A stretch of 64,000 bases of DNA from Clostridia bacterium (GCA_017502305.1 JAFVVG010000060.1:1-64000); one strand, 5' to 3'; counted from the first letter of the stretch, positions 24,399 through 33,312 are shown. Numbers and translations are program-made. Notes: generated by a model from the sequence alone, not told the origin.

Positions 24399-24432
24399 GG
24401 CGCGGCGCCTCCTTTCCTGGGGTACTGACACC

Positions 24433-24472
24433 ATTATAGAACAAATATTCGCTGAAGTCAAACATATGTTCG
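24433..24472 (-). promoter_or_regulatory. SOS promoter with two LexA-type boxes
   Basis: On the minus strand TTGACT (24461-24456), a 17-nt spacer and TATAAT (24438-24433). CAAACATATGTTCG (24459-24472) differs from the Gram-positive SOS box CGAACnnnnGTTCG at one base and overlaps the -35. A weaker second box, AGAACAAATATTCG (24438-24451), lies in the spacer. LexA bound at either would block polymerase. Confidence 0.85.
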
Positions 24473-24492
24473 CATATTGGAAGAAATTAAAA

Positions 24493-24516
24493 GATGCCGC
24501 ACAGTGCGGCATCAGG
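24493..24516 (-). terminator. Terminator at the end of the MBL-fold gene
   Basis: GATGCCGCAC/GTGCGGCATC inverted repeat around a 1-3 nt loop; on the minus strand it runs into TTTTAATTTC. It overlaps the stop codon of the gene ending at 24512. Confidence 0.75.
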
Positions 24517-25249
24517 GGAGAATGGCTTCGGTTTCGGCGATAACTTCGTCCAGCGAGGCGAGAATCTCTTCTTTGGTACAGGCTCTTTCATAGTGGCCTT
24601 CCAGGGCCATGGTGAAGTCCAGAGATATCAGCGACTGGCGCAGAGCATCAAACCGGGACTGATGGATGCACCGTGGCTCGTGGTGCAGGTCGTCGCAGGT
24701 GATATCGCCCAGGAACAGCAGCTTCTCCTCGGGAATATGGATCACGGTGCAGTCGTCGGCGTGGCTGTTCTCCAGGTGGAGCAGCTCGGCATACATGCCG
24801 CCCAAGTCCAGCGTCAGGCTGCCGTGATAGACCACATCGCCGGTGACCACCCGGATGGCGGAAAGGTCGGGGTACTCTTTCAGGATACAATCGTGGCAGA
24901 AGCGGATATCCTCCCGGGTGCGCAGGCGCTCCTCCATGGCGGGGAGATCCCAGGCCCAGCGGCTCATCTTCTGCAGGTGCTCCTGGGTTTTGTGGTTCAC
25001 CAGGGTGGGGCAGTGGGCGGCGAACATGGCATAGGTGTGATCCCAATGGGAATGGGTGATGGCAATGGCGTGGGGCGCGGGGAGCCCGGCGGCGGCCAGC
25101 TCATTCAGAAAAAGCCGGTGATGGGCGGGACTGTTGCCGGCGTCGATCATCAGGCTGAAGCGGTCACCACGGACATACCCCAGGCAGGGACGGTCGGTCT
25201 CGTGATCGTTGGGAAGATAAAAGCAGCGGGGTGTGATTTGCGTAAGCAT
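24512..25249 (-). CDS. Metallo-beta-lactamase-fold hydrolase
   Basis: A 245-aa MBL-fold protein. The metal motif 'THSHWDH' (HxHxDH) is near residue 65, 'HADDCTVIHI' supplies a later His, 'FLGDITCDD' the bridging Asp, and 'EGHY' the last His. Cytoplasmic. Substrates of this broad family range from thioesters to lactones and cannot be assigned. It lies divergent from the DUF2461 gene, with AGGAGG before its ATG. Confidence 0.87.
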   Translation of the reverse strand: MLTQITPRCFYLPNDHETDRPCLGYVRGDRFSLMIDAGNSPAHHRLFLNELAAAGLPAPHAIAITHSHWDHTYAMFAAHCPTLVNHKTQEHLQKMSRWAWDLPAMEERLRTREDIRFCHDCILKEYPDLSAIRVVTGDVVYHGSLTLDLGGMYAELLHLENSHADDCTVIHIPEEKLLFLGDITCDDLHHEPRCIHQSRFDALRQSLISLDFTMALEGHYERACTKEEILASLDEVIAETEAILP

Positions 25250-25324
25250 GGGTGATGGCCTCCTTTGGTGGCATAAGTATAGAAGAAATTACGAAGAAAT
25301 GTCAATATGCGACGGGTTTTATGG

Positions 25325-25353
25325 TTGAAATAAAGGTGGAAAACGGATATAAT
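25325..25353 (+). promoter_or_regulatory. Promoter of the DUF2461-phosphohexomutase pair
   Basis: TTGAAA (25325-25330), a 17-nt spacer and TATAAT (25348-25353), then AGGAGG before ATG 25380. Confidence 0.85.
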
Positions 25354-25379
25354 ATACATGATATAGTAGGAGGTGTGTT

Positions 25380-26069
25380 ATGTTCACCGGATTTCCGGAG
25401 GAAACACTGCAGTTTTTCATTGATCTGCGATTCAACAACAACAAAACCTACTTCGAGGAAAACCGGGCCCGCTATGAGCAGGTGGTAAAGGCGCCCTTCC
25501 ACGCGTTCATTGAGGAGCTGGCGCCCCATATGCTGAAGATTGACCCGCAGATGGAGGTCAGGCCCTACAAGTGCCTGGCCCGCATCCACCGGGATACCCG
25601 CTTCTCCAAGGATAAAAGTCCCTACCGTGATCATCTGTGGCTATGCTTCCGCCGGGCGGCGGAGCCCAGGGAAGGAAGTGTGAACTTCTTCTTTGAGCTG
25701 ACGCCCAGGGAAGTGAGCTGGGGCTTTGGTACCTGGGGCGAGAACAAACCCCTCAACGAGGTGCTGCGCCGCCGCATTGCCGCCGATCCCAAAGGGATGG
25801 AGGGCATCATCCGCAGCGTGGATTTCGCCGGACACAACCTGGGCTTCTTCGGCAGCACCTACAAGCGTATGGCCCTGCCGGCGAACGTGCCGGAAACCAT
25901 GCGCCCCTGGTACACCCTGCGGGATGTATATGTGGGCAAGATGGGTACCAGGGTGGAATGGGCCCTGGAGAGCGACATCGTCCAGCGGGTGGTGAAGGAT
26001 TTCCAGGAGCTGGCCCCCCTTTACAAAATGATGCGGGGCTGTTACAACGAAGCGCAACTGAGTGAATGA
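25380..26069 (+). CDS. DUF2461 family protein
   Basis: A 229-aa protein beginning 'FTGFPEETLQFFIDLRFNN', the usual DUF2461 start, with the conserved 'RPYKCLARIHRDTRFSKDKSPYR' region near residue 62 and 'WGFGTWGENKPLN' in the middle. No catalytic assignment exists for the family as far as I know. It lies 22 nt before the phosphohexomutase and shares its promoter. Confidence 0.88.
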   Translation: MFTGFPEETLQFFIDLRFNNNKTYFEENRARYEQVVKAPFHAFIEELAPHMLKIDPQMEVRPYKCLARIHRDTRFSKDKSPYRDHLWLCFRRAAEPREGSVNFFFELTPREVSWGFGTWGENKPLNEVLRRRIAADPKGMEGIIRSVDFAGHNLGFFGSTYKRMALPANVPETMRPWYTLRDVYVGKMGTRVEWALESDIVQRVVKDFQELAPLYKMMRGCYNEAQLSE

Positions 26070-26091
26070 AACCGACAGGAGGTTTTTGAAT

Positions 26092-27603
26092 ATGGATTGG
26101 ATGAAACTCAAGAGCGGCAGCGACGTGCGTGGCACCGCTGTGGGCGAGAACGCGGTGCTGACGCCCCATGTGGCCAGCTGCCTGGGCATGGCGTATGCCC
26201 GTTATATTGCCGAGAAGAAGAACAAGGCTATCGGCCAGGTGACCATCGCCCTGGGCCGCGACAGCCGCATTTCCGGCCCCGCCCTGCTGCGTGCCACCGC
26301 CGAGGGCATCGCCAAGGCCGGCGCCAATGTGCTGGACTTCGGCATGTGCACCACCCCCGCCATGTACATGAGCATCATCACCCCCGGCTTCCAGCCCGAT
26401 GCGTCCATCATGATCACCGCCAGCCACCACCCCTTCGACAAGAACGGTCTGAAGTTCTTCACCGAAGAGGGCGGCATTGACGGCAGCGTGGTGAAGACCC
26501 TGCTGGAGATGGCCAAGGACCTGGAGCCTGAAAGCCTGCCTTTCTCCGGTTCCATTACCGAGAAGGCCTTCCTGCCCACCTACAAGGAGCAGCTGGCTGC
26601 CCGCATCCGCAAGGGCCTTGAAACCGATCTGGCCAAGCCCCTGCTGGGCCTGCACGTGGTGGTGGACGCCGGCAACGGCGCGGGCGGCTTCTACGCCGAA
26701 CTGATGGAAGAGCTGGGCGCCTGGATCGAGGGCAGCCAGTTCCTGGATCCCGATGGCTATTTCCCCAACCACATCCCCAACCCTGAGAATGCCGAAGCCA
26801 TGGCCAGCATCTGTGCCGCTGTGAAAAAGTCCGGCGCTGACCTGGGCGTGATCTTCGATACGGACTGCGACCGCGCCGCTGTGGTGGATTCCGACGGTCG
26901 TGAGATCAACCGTAACCGTCTCATCGCCCTGATCTCCGCCATCCTGCTGGATGAGAAGCCCGGCCAGACCATCGTGACAGACTCTGTGACTAGCGCCGGC
27001 TTGAAGAAGTTCATCAATGATTGGGGCGGAGAGCATTACCGCTACAAGCGCGGCTATCGCAACGTCATCGACGAGGCCATCCGCCTCAACGCCGAGGGCA
27101 TCGAGTGCCCCCTGGCCATCGAAACCAGCGGCCACGCCGCCATGAAGGAAAACTACTTCCTGGATGACGGCATGTACCTGGTGACGGTGCTGATCGTCCG
27201 CGCCATGAAGCTCAAGCAGGCCGGCTCCACCCTGGGCAGCCTCATTGCTGACCTGCAGGAGCCCGTGGAGAGCGTGGAGCTTCGCATGAACATCACCAGC
27301 GAGGACTTCCGCGAGACCGGCAAGATCGCCATCCAGCAGGTGCTGGACTATGCCAACGCCGCCGATAACTGGCACATTGCTCCCGACAACCGCGAAGGCG
27401 TGCGCATCTCCTTCGACCTGGACGGCGGCATGGACAACGGCTGGTTCCTGCTGCGCCTTTCCGTGCACGACCCGGTGCTGCCCCTCAACGTGGAGAGTGA
27501 CGTGCCCGGCGGCGTGAAGCAGATGCTGCAGAGCCTCTACGAAGTGCTCAAGAACTGCGAAGGCATCAACTTCGAGCCCCTGCAGAAGGCCATTGAGGCG
27601 TAA
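26092..27603 (+). CDS. Phosphomannomutase/phosphoglucomutase family
   Basis: A 503-aa alpha-D-phosphohexomutase. ATG 26092 follows CAGGAGG. Motifs: active-site Ser loop 'ITASHHPFDKNGLK' near residue 108 (more usually SHNP), metal loop 'DTDCDRAA' near 262, sugar-binding 'ETSGHAAMKENYF' near 345, and a C-terminal phosphate-binding domain. It interconverts hexose 1- and 6-phosphates for polysaccharide precursors. The SHHP variant occurs in some clades; specificity for glucose or mannose cannot be read. Confidence 0.92.
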   Translation: MDWMKLKSGSDVRGTAVGENAVLTPHVASCLGMAYARYIAEKKNKAIGQVTIALGRDSRISGPALLRATAEGIAKAGANVLDFGMCTTPAMYMSIITPGFQPDASIMITASHHPFDKNGLKFFTEEGGIDGSVVKTLLEMAKDLEPESLPFSGSITEKAFLPTYKEQLAARIRKGLETDLAKPLLGLHVVVDAGNGAGGFYAELMEELGAWIEGSQFLDPDGYFPNHIPNPENAEAMASICAAVKKSGADLGVIFDTDCDRAAVVDSDGREINRNRLIALISAILLDEKPGQTIVTDSVTSAGLKKFINDWGGEHYRYKRGYRNVIDEAIRLNAEGIECPLAIETSGHAAMKENYFLDDGMYLVTVLIVRAMKLKQAGSTLGSLIADLQEPVESVELRMNITSEDFRETGKIAIQQVLDYANAADNWHIAPDNREGVRISFDLDGGMDNGWFLLRLSVHDPVLPLNVESDVPGGVKQMLQSLYEVLKNCEGINFEPLQKAIEA

Positions 27604-27613
27604 TATCAACAAA

Positions 27614-27645
27614 GAGCCGGGCGGAGGGATCCGTCCGGCTTTTTA
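27614..27645 (+). terminator. Terminator after phosphohexomutase
   Basis: AGCCGGGCGGA and TCCGTCCGGCT pair (one G.T) around GGGA and are followed by four T. Confidence 0.9.
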
Positions 27646-27659
27646 AGTGAGTGATCTGC

Positions 27660-28457
27660 ATGCCGCTGATTGACTTTAACCGCCGCTTCTTCCCGCTGAC
27701 GGCGCATCCTTTCGACAGGGAAGACTGCCGCGAGGTGCCGCCCTGCCAGGCGCTGCGGCCCTATGTGCGGTGCTTCTGGGGGCCGGTGGCGCGGAAATAC
27801 GGCCTGGTGGTGCCGGATGCATGCGCGGATATTATCATCCAGCCGGAAGGAACAGGACTGCGCATGGACTTTTGTCCGGTGGATAATACCCCGTATGTTT
27901 CCCATTCGGAGATGGAAAACATGTTTGCTGTGCGGTTCTACTTCTGGGCGCTGCCGTATTTCCAGGCAAGCGGCAGGTTTGATGAAGAAAGCTTTCCGGA
28001 TCTGAGGGCGTATCTTCTGCGTGAAGGTTTCCTGGAAAAAGATTTTCAGCAGCGACAGACGTTGATGGAAAAGTATCTGCTGCGCCGGCTGGAAGCAACG
28101 GTGTCTGGGTGCCTGCTGGACGGCATTGATCTTTTGGTGCGCAGCCACGGACGCGTGCAGGTGCGGGATGTGGCGGCGCACATGGCGGTCAGTCCCCGCA
28201 CCATGGAGAGAAAATTCCTGCGGAGCATCGGCCTTTCGCCCAAGGAGGCAGCTGATGTGATCCGCTATCAGACGCTTTGGCGGCGGAGTCTGCGGGAACA
28301 GTTTGATCTGATGGATCAGGTGGAGGCCCTGGGATATTGCGATCAGGCGCACCTGCTGAACAATTTCCGGAAATTTCACGGCCTGCCCCTGCAGGAAGCG
28401 GTGCGCATGGCGAAGAATGTCGCTTTTTTACAAGACGGAAAGGACATTGTGAGGTAG
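27660..28457 (+). CDS. AraC-family transcriptional regulator
   Basis: A 265-aa protein with an N-terminal DUF6597-like sensor region ('QALRPYVRCFWGPV', 'VPDACADIII') and a C-terminal AraC helix-turn-helix ('RVQVRDVAAHMAVSPRTMERKF' region near 185, second helix-turn-helix 'VEALGYCDQAHLLNNFRKFHG'). GTG at 27651 is an alternative start; neither has a strong ribosome site. Targets unknown; the next gene begins 24 nt downstream and could be co-transcribed. Confidence 0.88.
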   Translation: MPLIDFNRRFFPLTAHPFDREDCREVPPCQALRPYVRCFWGPVARKYGLVVPDACADIIIQPEGTGLRMDFCPVDNTPYVSHSEMENMFAVRFYFWALPYFQASGRFDEESFPDLRAYLLREGFLEKDFQQRQTLMEKYLLRRLEATVSGCLLDGIDLLVRSHGRVQVRDVAAHMAVSPRTMERKFLRSIGLSPKEAADVIRYQTLWRRSLREQFDLMDQVEALGYCDQAHLLNNFRKFHGLPLQEAVRMAKNVAFLQDGKDIVR

Positions 28458-28481
28458 ACTGCCTCTATGGAGGTGGATTGT

Positions 28482-29387
28482 ATGTATAATGAAGTGCGTA
28501 ACTGGATGAACCGCAACGCCAGGGCGGTGGAACTGGCCCTGTGGCGGTGTCATTTTGAGGATGGAAACCCCAGGGATGTGGCAGACGCGCTGCTCAGCTA
28601 TCAGAATGAGGACGGGGGCTTTGGCCATGCCCTTGAGCCGGACTGCTGGAACCCTGGCTCCACGCCCGTGGCTACCTGGACGGCCATCAAGTATATGCTG
28701 GCGGTGGGCTTTGACGATATGGCACATCCGGCGTATGAGGGGGTGTGGCGGTACCTGGCTTCAGGAAAGGACCGGGAGGATTACGGCTGGCGGTTTTCTG
28801 TACCGGAGAACGACAACTGGCCCCGGGCGCCCTGGTGGAGCTATGGCGAGGAGAACAACCGCGACAATTATGCCAACGTCACTGTGGGATTGACGGCGTT
28901 CATCCTGCGGTATGGCAAGGATGAGGCGTTGCGGGCTGTGGCGGAGAAGTTCGCCGACGGGCTGGTGACGCTGCTGATGGATAAGGGCGCCGCTGGCGAG
29001 GCTCTGGAGGGCTATGATTTCCTGCTGGAAGCCATGGGGGAAAACGGTATGCCTGTTTCCGATGAAGCATGGACGATGCTGCGAAAAAGGCAGAATGACG
29101 CCATTGGACGGGATGTGGCGCAGTGGAAGAACTATGTGCCCCGGCCGTCCAGGTTTATTCACGACATGAACAGCCCGCTGTACAAGGGTAACGAAGCCAT
29201 TGTGCAGGCTGAGGTGGACTATCTGAAAAGCATTCGGCAGGCGGGCGGCGTGTGGCCCATCACCTGGACGTGGTTTGACATGATGCCCCAATACGGCGCG
29301 GAGTTTGCCATCAGCGAAAGATGGTGGCAGGGGCTGGTGGCCATTGAGAACATGCTGTTTTTGAAAGCGTTTGACAGAGGGGAATGA
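28482..29387 (+). CDS. Alpha/alpha-toroid (prenyltransferase-like) protein
   Basis: A 301-aa protein from ATG 28482 (GGAGGTGG upstream). 'LLSYQNEDGGFGHALEPD' near residue 38 is a QxxDGGF repeat of the squalene cyclase/terpenoid cyclase toroid fold; Trp/Tyr-rich repeats follow. There is no DxDD or other clear catalytic motif, so an enzyme role is doubtful. It is separated from the AlkZ-related gene by 2 nt. Function unknown. Confidence 0.65.
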   Translation: MYNEVRNWMNRNARAVELALWRCHFEDGNPRDVADALLSYQNEDGGFGHALEPDCWNPGSTPVATWTAIKYMLAVGFDDMAHPAYEGVWRYLASGKDREDYGWRFSVPENDNWPRAPWWSYGEENNRDNYANVTVGLTAFILRYGKDEALRAVAEKFADGLVTLLMDKGAAGEALEGYDFLLEAMGENGMPVSDEAWTMLRKRQNDAIGRDVAQWKNYVPRPSRFIHDMNSPLYKGNEAIVQAEVDYLKSIRQAGGVWPITWTWFDMMPQYGAEFAISERWWQGLVAIENMLFLKAFDRGE

Positions 29388-29389
29388 AC

Positions 29390-30082
29390 ATGATTCGCAA
29401 TTACGCCGATTTCCGCGATGAACTGCTGCAATGCGGATTTTCCATGGGCGGTGGAAACGCCAAAGGTATCTTTGCGCTGATTCCCTATGACTGGACAGAG
29501 CAGGAGATGATCGACACGCCTGTGAAGTGGCATTGCGGTGACCCGGAGGTGGATCCCTGGGAATGGCGAATGCGGGTACTGGAAGAACAGGACGATGTGG
29601 CCTATGCCAAAGTGTTCTTCAAAACCAGTGGGTTTATTACCAGGGAGTGGTATCCGCTGTTTTATGCGGTGCGTAGGCAGGGTGAAACCTTTGAGGAAGC
29701 CTATGAGAAAGGCCAGGCAAGCCACATGGCTAAGCGCATTTATACGCTGGTTGCCGGTGGGGAGATTGCCCTGCACGAAATGAAAAGGCGCGGCAGCTTT
29801 GGCAAGGCGGATAAGGAGGCTTTTGACCGGGCCATGATTGAACTGCAGATGGGCATGTTCATTACCATGACGGGCAGAAAGCAAAAGCGAAACCAGTTCG
29901 GCCTGGAATACGGCTGGAACAGCACGGTGTTCTGCACGGTGGAGGATTTCTGGCAGCAGCGGGGGCTGGAACTCCCCGACCTTCCGGCGGAGGAATGTTA
30001 TGAACGTATCCGAGAGCAGGTGCTGCGACTGAATCCTGCGGCAGAGGAGAAGGTTATCAGGAAGTTTATTATGGGAAAATAA
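29390..30082 (+). CDS. AlkZ-related protein
   Basis: A 230-aa protein. ATG 29390 is 7 nt after AGAGGGG and preferred to ATG 29384. The 'WHCGDPEVDPWEWRMRV' block near residue 48, 'FITREWYPLFYAVR' and C-terminal 'FGLEYGWNSTVFCTVEDF' match the AlkZ-related family, distant relatives of the AlkZ/AlkX alkylation and crosslink DNA glycosylases. The catalytic QxQ motif of true AlkZ was not seen, so glycosylase activity is uncertain. Confidence 0.7.
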   Translation: MIRNYADFRDELLQCGFSMGGGNAKGIFALIPYDWTEQEMIDTPVKWHCGDPEVDPWEWRMRVLEEQDDVAYAKVFFKTSGFITREWYPLFYAVRRQGETFEEAYEKGQASHMAKRIYTLVAGGEIALHEMKRRGSFGKADKEAFDRAMIELQMGMFITMTGRKQKRNQFGLEYGWNSTVFCTVEDFWQQRGLELPDLPAEECYERIREQVLRLNPAAEEKVIRKFIMGK

Positions 30083-30114
30083 AAAGGCGCTGCCGTGTCA
30101 GACACGTACAACGC
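30083..30114. terminator. Bulged terminator between AlkZ-related gene and tmcAL
   Basis: AAAAAGGCG pairs with CGCCTT, and an inner CGTGTC/GACACG stem sits between them with asymmetric bulges. It overlaps the end of tmcAL on the other strand, so it may serve both convergent genes. Confidence 0.6.
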
Positions 30115-31270
30115 CTTGCGTGAAGCCCAGGCCAGCGGGCAAGCCGCAGCCCAGGGCCCACAGGTCGTAGCTGAGGAGCTCGGTGCGGAACCAGGCTTCA
30201 TTTCCGGTATAGTCGGCGGCTTTCCCGATGATGGGGAAGCCGTTTTGTTTGATTTTGGTGAAAAGGGGTGTTGCCTCCTGGCGGAAACCCAAGAGCCACG
30301 CCGCGGTGGGCAGGGGCTCATCATCCAGCTGCTGCTGGGTGACGCCCAGCAGCGCATGAGTACACAGCCGGGAAAGCCGGGCGTAGGGATAACGACGGGT
30401 CTTGGCTGCGAGAAGCAGCTCTTCCCGGGTGGAGGCGCTGCGGGCGGCGGCACAGAGACGGTCCTCAATGCCCTCGGAAAGGTCAGGCAGGGCAGCCCAG
30501 TCGCTGCTTTGCATGGTGCGCAGGCGGTAGAGCAGGGCCTGGTCAAGGGCAGTGCTGCGGTGGAGGCGGCCCTCCATGGCGGCGGTGCGGAGTATATTGG
30601 CGGCAGGTATATTGGTTTCGATGCCTTGCCAATCGCCGCGGTGGACGGCACCCCGAAGGGCCGTGGCGGAGGGAAAAGCCTGCGTCAGGCTGGTGGCGTG
30701 GTAATCTGCCTGGCGGGGAATGGGGTAGACATCCATATGCGCGTTTAACCGCAGCATGGCCCGCAGATAGCACACCGCCAGGGTGTTGTTGGGGGAGTCC
30801 AGCAGCGCACCGCTTTCCGGCAGAACCTCTGTCATGGCGGCGGAAACGGCGGCAGGATAGGGCAGCCCTGTATCCATGTGGCGGTGGAGCGCGGCGGTGA
30901 AGGCTTCATCCGGCCGCTCAAGCATGCGGGCACAGGCGGCAAGGCCGGAAAGATCAGCTGCTTCTGCGCCGAAGGAAATGGCATCGGCGCCCAGGGATTT
31001 CAGCAGGGATACGCCGCCCAGGGCGAAGTGTTCGGCATCACGGACGGCCCAGCAGGCCGGCAGGGCAAACACGGCGTCAGCGCCATTGGCAAGCGCCATG
31101 CGGGCGCGGTCGGCAGGGGAGAGCATGGCAGCCTCGCCCCGCTGGGTAAAGCAGGAGGACATGACCACGATGACATAATCCGCGCCGCTGAGCCGTCGGG
31201 CCTCACGCAGATGATGGGCATGACCGTTATGAAAAGGGTTGTATTCGGCAATCACGCCAAGGATGCGCAT
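30098..31270 (-). CDS. tmcAL: tRNA(Met) cytidine acetate ligase
   Basis: A 390-aa protein with the nucleotidyltransferase start 'GVIAEYNPFHNGHAHHL' (HxGH motif), 'FTQRGEAAMLSPADRARMAL' region, and a C-terminal domain ending near the family norm of about 400 aa. YlbM/TmcAL of Bacillus uses acetate and ATP to form N4-acetylcytidine at the wobble base of elongator tRNA-Met. That is notable beside the PduL-AckA acetate pathway gene pair that follows divergently. Confidence 0.93.
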   Translation of the reverse strand: MRILGVIAEYNPFHNGHAHHLREARRLSGADYVIVVMSSCFTQRGEAAMLSPADRARMALANGADAVFALPACWAVRDAEHFALGGVSLLKSLGADAISFGAEAADLSGLAACARMLERPDEAFTAALHRHMDTGLPYPAAVSAAMTEVLPESGALLDSPNNTLAVCYLRAMLRLNAHMDVYPIPRQADYHATSLTQAFPSATALRGAVHRGDWQGIETNIPAANILRTAAMEGRLHRSTALDQALLYRLRTMQSSDWAALPDLSEGIEDRLCAAARSASTREELLLAAKTRRYPYARLSRLCTHALLGVTQQQLDDEPLPTAAWLLGFRQEATPLFTKIKQNGFPIIGKAADYTGNEAWFRTELLSYDLWALGCGLPAGLGFTQGVVRV

Positions 31271-31355
31271 GGTGGTGCCCTCCTTTCAGCCTGATTATAG
31301 CATGAATAGGGCAAAAGATACAAGTTTTCATATAGAAATCCTCCAGGTGATACCC

Positions 31356-31383
31356 TTTACAAACGCGAGAAAGATGGTATAAT
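31356..31383 (+). promoter_or_regulatory. Promoter of pduL-ackA
   Basis: TTTACA (31356-31361), a 16-nt spacer and TATAAT (31378-31383). The ATG of pduL follows at 31421 after GAAAGGAAGG. Confidence 0.75.
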
Positions 31384-31420
31384 ATAGGGAGCCTACCATA
31401 AGAAAGGAAGGAATTTTGTT

Positions 31421-31993
31421 ATGAAGAAGTTTATCGTTGAAACCTCCGCCCGTCACGTGCATGTGTCCCAGCAGGATCTGGAGACCCTGTTCGGCAAGGG
31501 CTATGAATTGAAGATCAAGAAGATGCTGTCCCAGCCCGGCCAGTACGCCTGCGAAGAGCGTGTGGACGTGGTTGGCCCCAAGAAGACCCTCACCGGCGTG
31601 AGCATCCTGGGCCCTGTGCGCAATGCCACTCAGGTGGAAATTTCCCTGACTGACGCCCGCTCCATCGGCGTGAGCGCCCCCATCCGTGAGTCCGGCGACA
31701 TCGCCGGCACCGGCGCCTGCAAGCTGGTTGGCCCCTGCGGCGAAGTGGAAATCGCTGAGGGCGTCATCGCCGCCAAGCGTCACATCCATATGACCTGCGC
31801 CGACGCTGCCGAGCTGGACGTGAAGGACAAGGACGTTGTGTCTGTGAAGATCGACACCGACGGACGCGCCCTGATCTTCGGCGATGTGGTGGTTCGTGTG
31901 AACGACAACTTCGCCCTGGCCATGCACATCGATACCGATGAGAGCAACGCTGCCTGCTGCGGCCGCGACACCATGGGCGAGATCGTGAAGTAA
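31421..31993 (+). CDS. pduL: Phosphate acyltransferase PduL
   Basis: A 190-aa PduL: metal-binding His motifs 'SARHVHVS' near residue 11 and 'AAKRHIHM' near residue 123, and the 'ILGPVRNATQVEIS' region between. PduL converts acyl-CoA to acyl phosphate and replaces the unrelated Pta. There is no microcompartment-targeting N-terminal extension and no shell gene nearby, so it is probably the housekeeping acetyl-CoA enzyme. It sits 39 nt before ackA. Confidence 0.93.
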   Translation: MKKFIVETSARHVHVSQQDLETLFGKGYELKIKKMLSQPGQYACEERVDVVGPKKTLTGVSILGPVRNATQVEISLTDARSIGVSAPIRESGDIAGTGACKLVGPCGEVEIAEGVIAAKRHIHMTCADAAELDVKDKDVVSVKIDTDGRALIFGDVVVRVNDNFALAMHIDTDESNAACCGRDTMGEIVK

Positions 31994-32032
31994 GTCGGCA
32001 GATATGCCGGAACAATAAAGGAGTTCAAACCA

Positions 32033-33238
32033 ATGAAGATTCTGATTGTTAACGCCGGTTCTTCCTCCCTGAAGTATCAGGTGATCGATATGGAAGGCGA
32101 GCAGGTGCTGGCCAAGGGCGTTGTGGAACGCATCAACATCGAGGGCAGCCAGCTCAAGCACACCAAGGGCAAGGATAAGTACGAGATCAAGCAGCCCATC
32201 AAGGATCACGTGGAGGCCACCCAGCTGGTTCTGGCCACCCTGCAGGACGAGACCATGGGCGTGATCAAGTCCGTGGACGAGATCGGCGCTGTGGGTCACC
32301 GCGTGCTGCACGGCGGCACCGAGTTCTCCGAGTCCGTTGTTATCAACGACCAGGTGAAAGCTGCCATCCGCAAGTGCATCCCCCTGGGTCCCCTGCACAA
32401 CCCTGCCAACCTGATGGGCATCGAGGCCTGTGAGAAGGTCATGCCCACCACTCCTCAGATTGCCGTGTTCGACACTGCCTTCCATCAGACCATGCCCGCC
32501 AAGGCCTATATGTACGGCGTGCCGAAGAAGTATCACGATGAGCTGGGTGTGCGCCGCTATGGCGTCCATGGCACCTCTCACCGCTATGTGAGCAAGCGTG
32601 TGTGCGAATACCTGGGCATTCCGCAGGAAGGCACCCGCGTCATCATCTGCCACCTGGGCAATGGCTCTTCCCTGAGCGCCTGCATGGACGGCAAGTGTGT
32701 GGATACCTCCATGGGTCTGACGCCCCTTGAGGGCCTGCTGATGGGCACCCGCTGCGGTTCCTGCGATCCCGCTGTGGTGCAGTTCATCGCCAACAACGAG
32801 AACATGACCCCTGACCAGGTGCTGGACATGATGAACAAGAAGTCCGGCCTGCTGGGCATCAGCGGTACTTCCTCCGACATGCGTGACGTGGACGCCGCTG
32901 CCGACGCCGGCGACGAGAACGCCATCCTGGCCCGCGACATGCTGGTCTACGGCATTCAGAAGTACATTGGCTCCTATGCCGCTGCCATGGGCGGTGTGGA
33001 CATGATCGTGTTCACTGCCGGCATCGGCGAAAACAACGGCAAGCTGCGCGAACGCGTGATGGCCAACTTTGAATACCTGGGCGCCAAGCTGGACGTTGCC
33101 AAGAACGCTGCCTGCGCCGACGGCAAGGCCACCGAGTGCATCGTTTCCACCGACGATTCCAAGGTGAAGATCTTGGTCATCCCCACCAACGAGGAGATCA
33201 TGATTGCCCGCGATACCCTGGAACTGGTTTCCAAGTAA
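32033..33238 (+). CDS. ackA: Acetate kinase
   Basis: A 401-aa enzyme: 'LIVNAGSSSLKYQ' start, 'VGHRVLHGG', 'FDTAFHQTMP', 'YGVHGTSHRYVS' and 'FTAGIGENNG' signatures all present. It makes acetate and ATP from acetyl phosphate supplied by PduL, the main substrate-level phosphorylation step in fermentation. Cytoplasmic. Length is standard. Confidence 0.97.
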   Translation: MKILIVNAGSSSLKYQVIDMEGEQVLAKGVVERINIEGSQLKHTKGKDKYEIKQPIKDHVEATQLVLATLQDETMGVIKSVDEIGAVGHRVLHGGTEFSESVVINDQVKAAIRKCIPLGPLHNPANLMGIEACEKVMPTTPQIAVFDTAFHQTMPAKAYMYGVPKKYHDELGVRRYGVHGTSHRYVSKRVCEYLGIPQEGTRVIICHLGNGSSLSACMDGKCVDTSMGLTPLEGLLMGTRCGSCDPAVVQFIANNENMTPDQVLDMMNKKSGLLGISGTSSDMRDVDAAADAGDENAILARDMLVYGIQKYIGSYAAAMGGVDMIVFTAGIGENNGKLRERVMANFEYLGAKLDVAKNAACADGKATECIVSTDDSKVKILVIPTNEEIMIARDTLELVSK

Positions 33239-33243
33239 GCGAT

Positions 33244-33290
33244 TTGATGCGCCGGGGGAGGACAACTCCTCCTCTGGCCGCATTTTTGCT
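33244..33290 (+). terminator. Terminator after ackA
   Basis: GCGCCGGGGGAGGA and TCCTCCTCTGGCCGC pair with minor mismatches around CAAC and run into ATTTTTGC. Confidence 0.75.
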
Positions 33291-33312
33291 TGATTTTCCA
33301 TAGAAATTCCTG

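Noticed and set aside
24399..24512. Longer N-terminus of the Y-family polymerase
   Set aside because: The region contains the -35, -10 and LexA boxes, so it is upstream of the transcript start.
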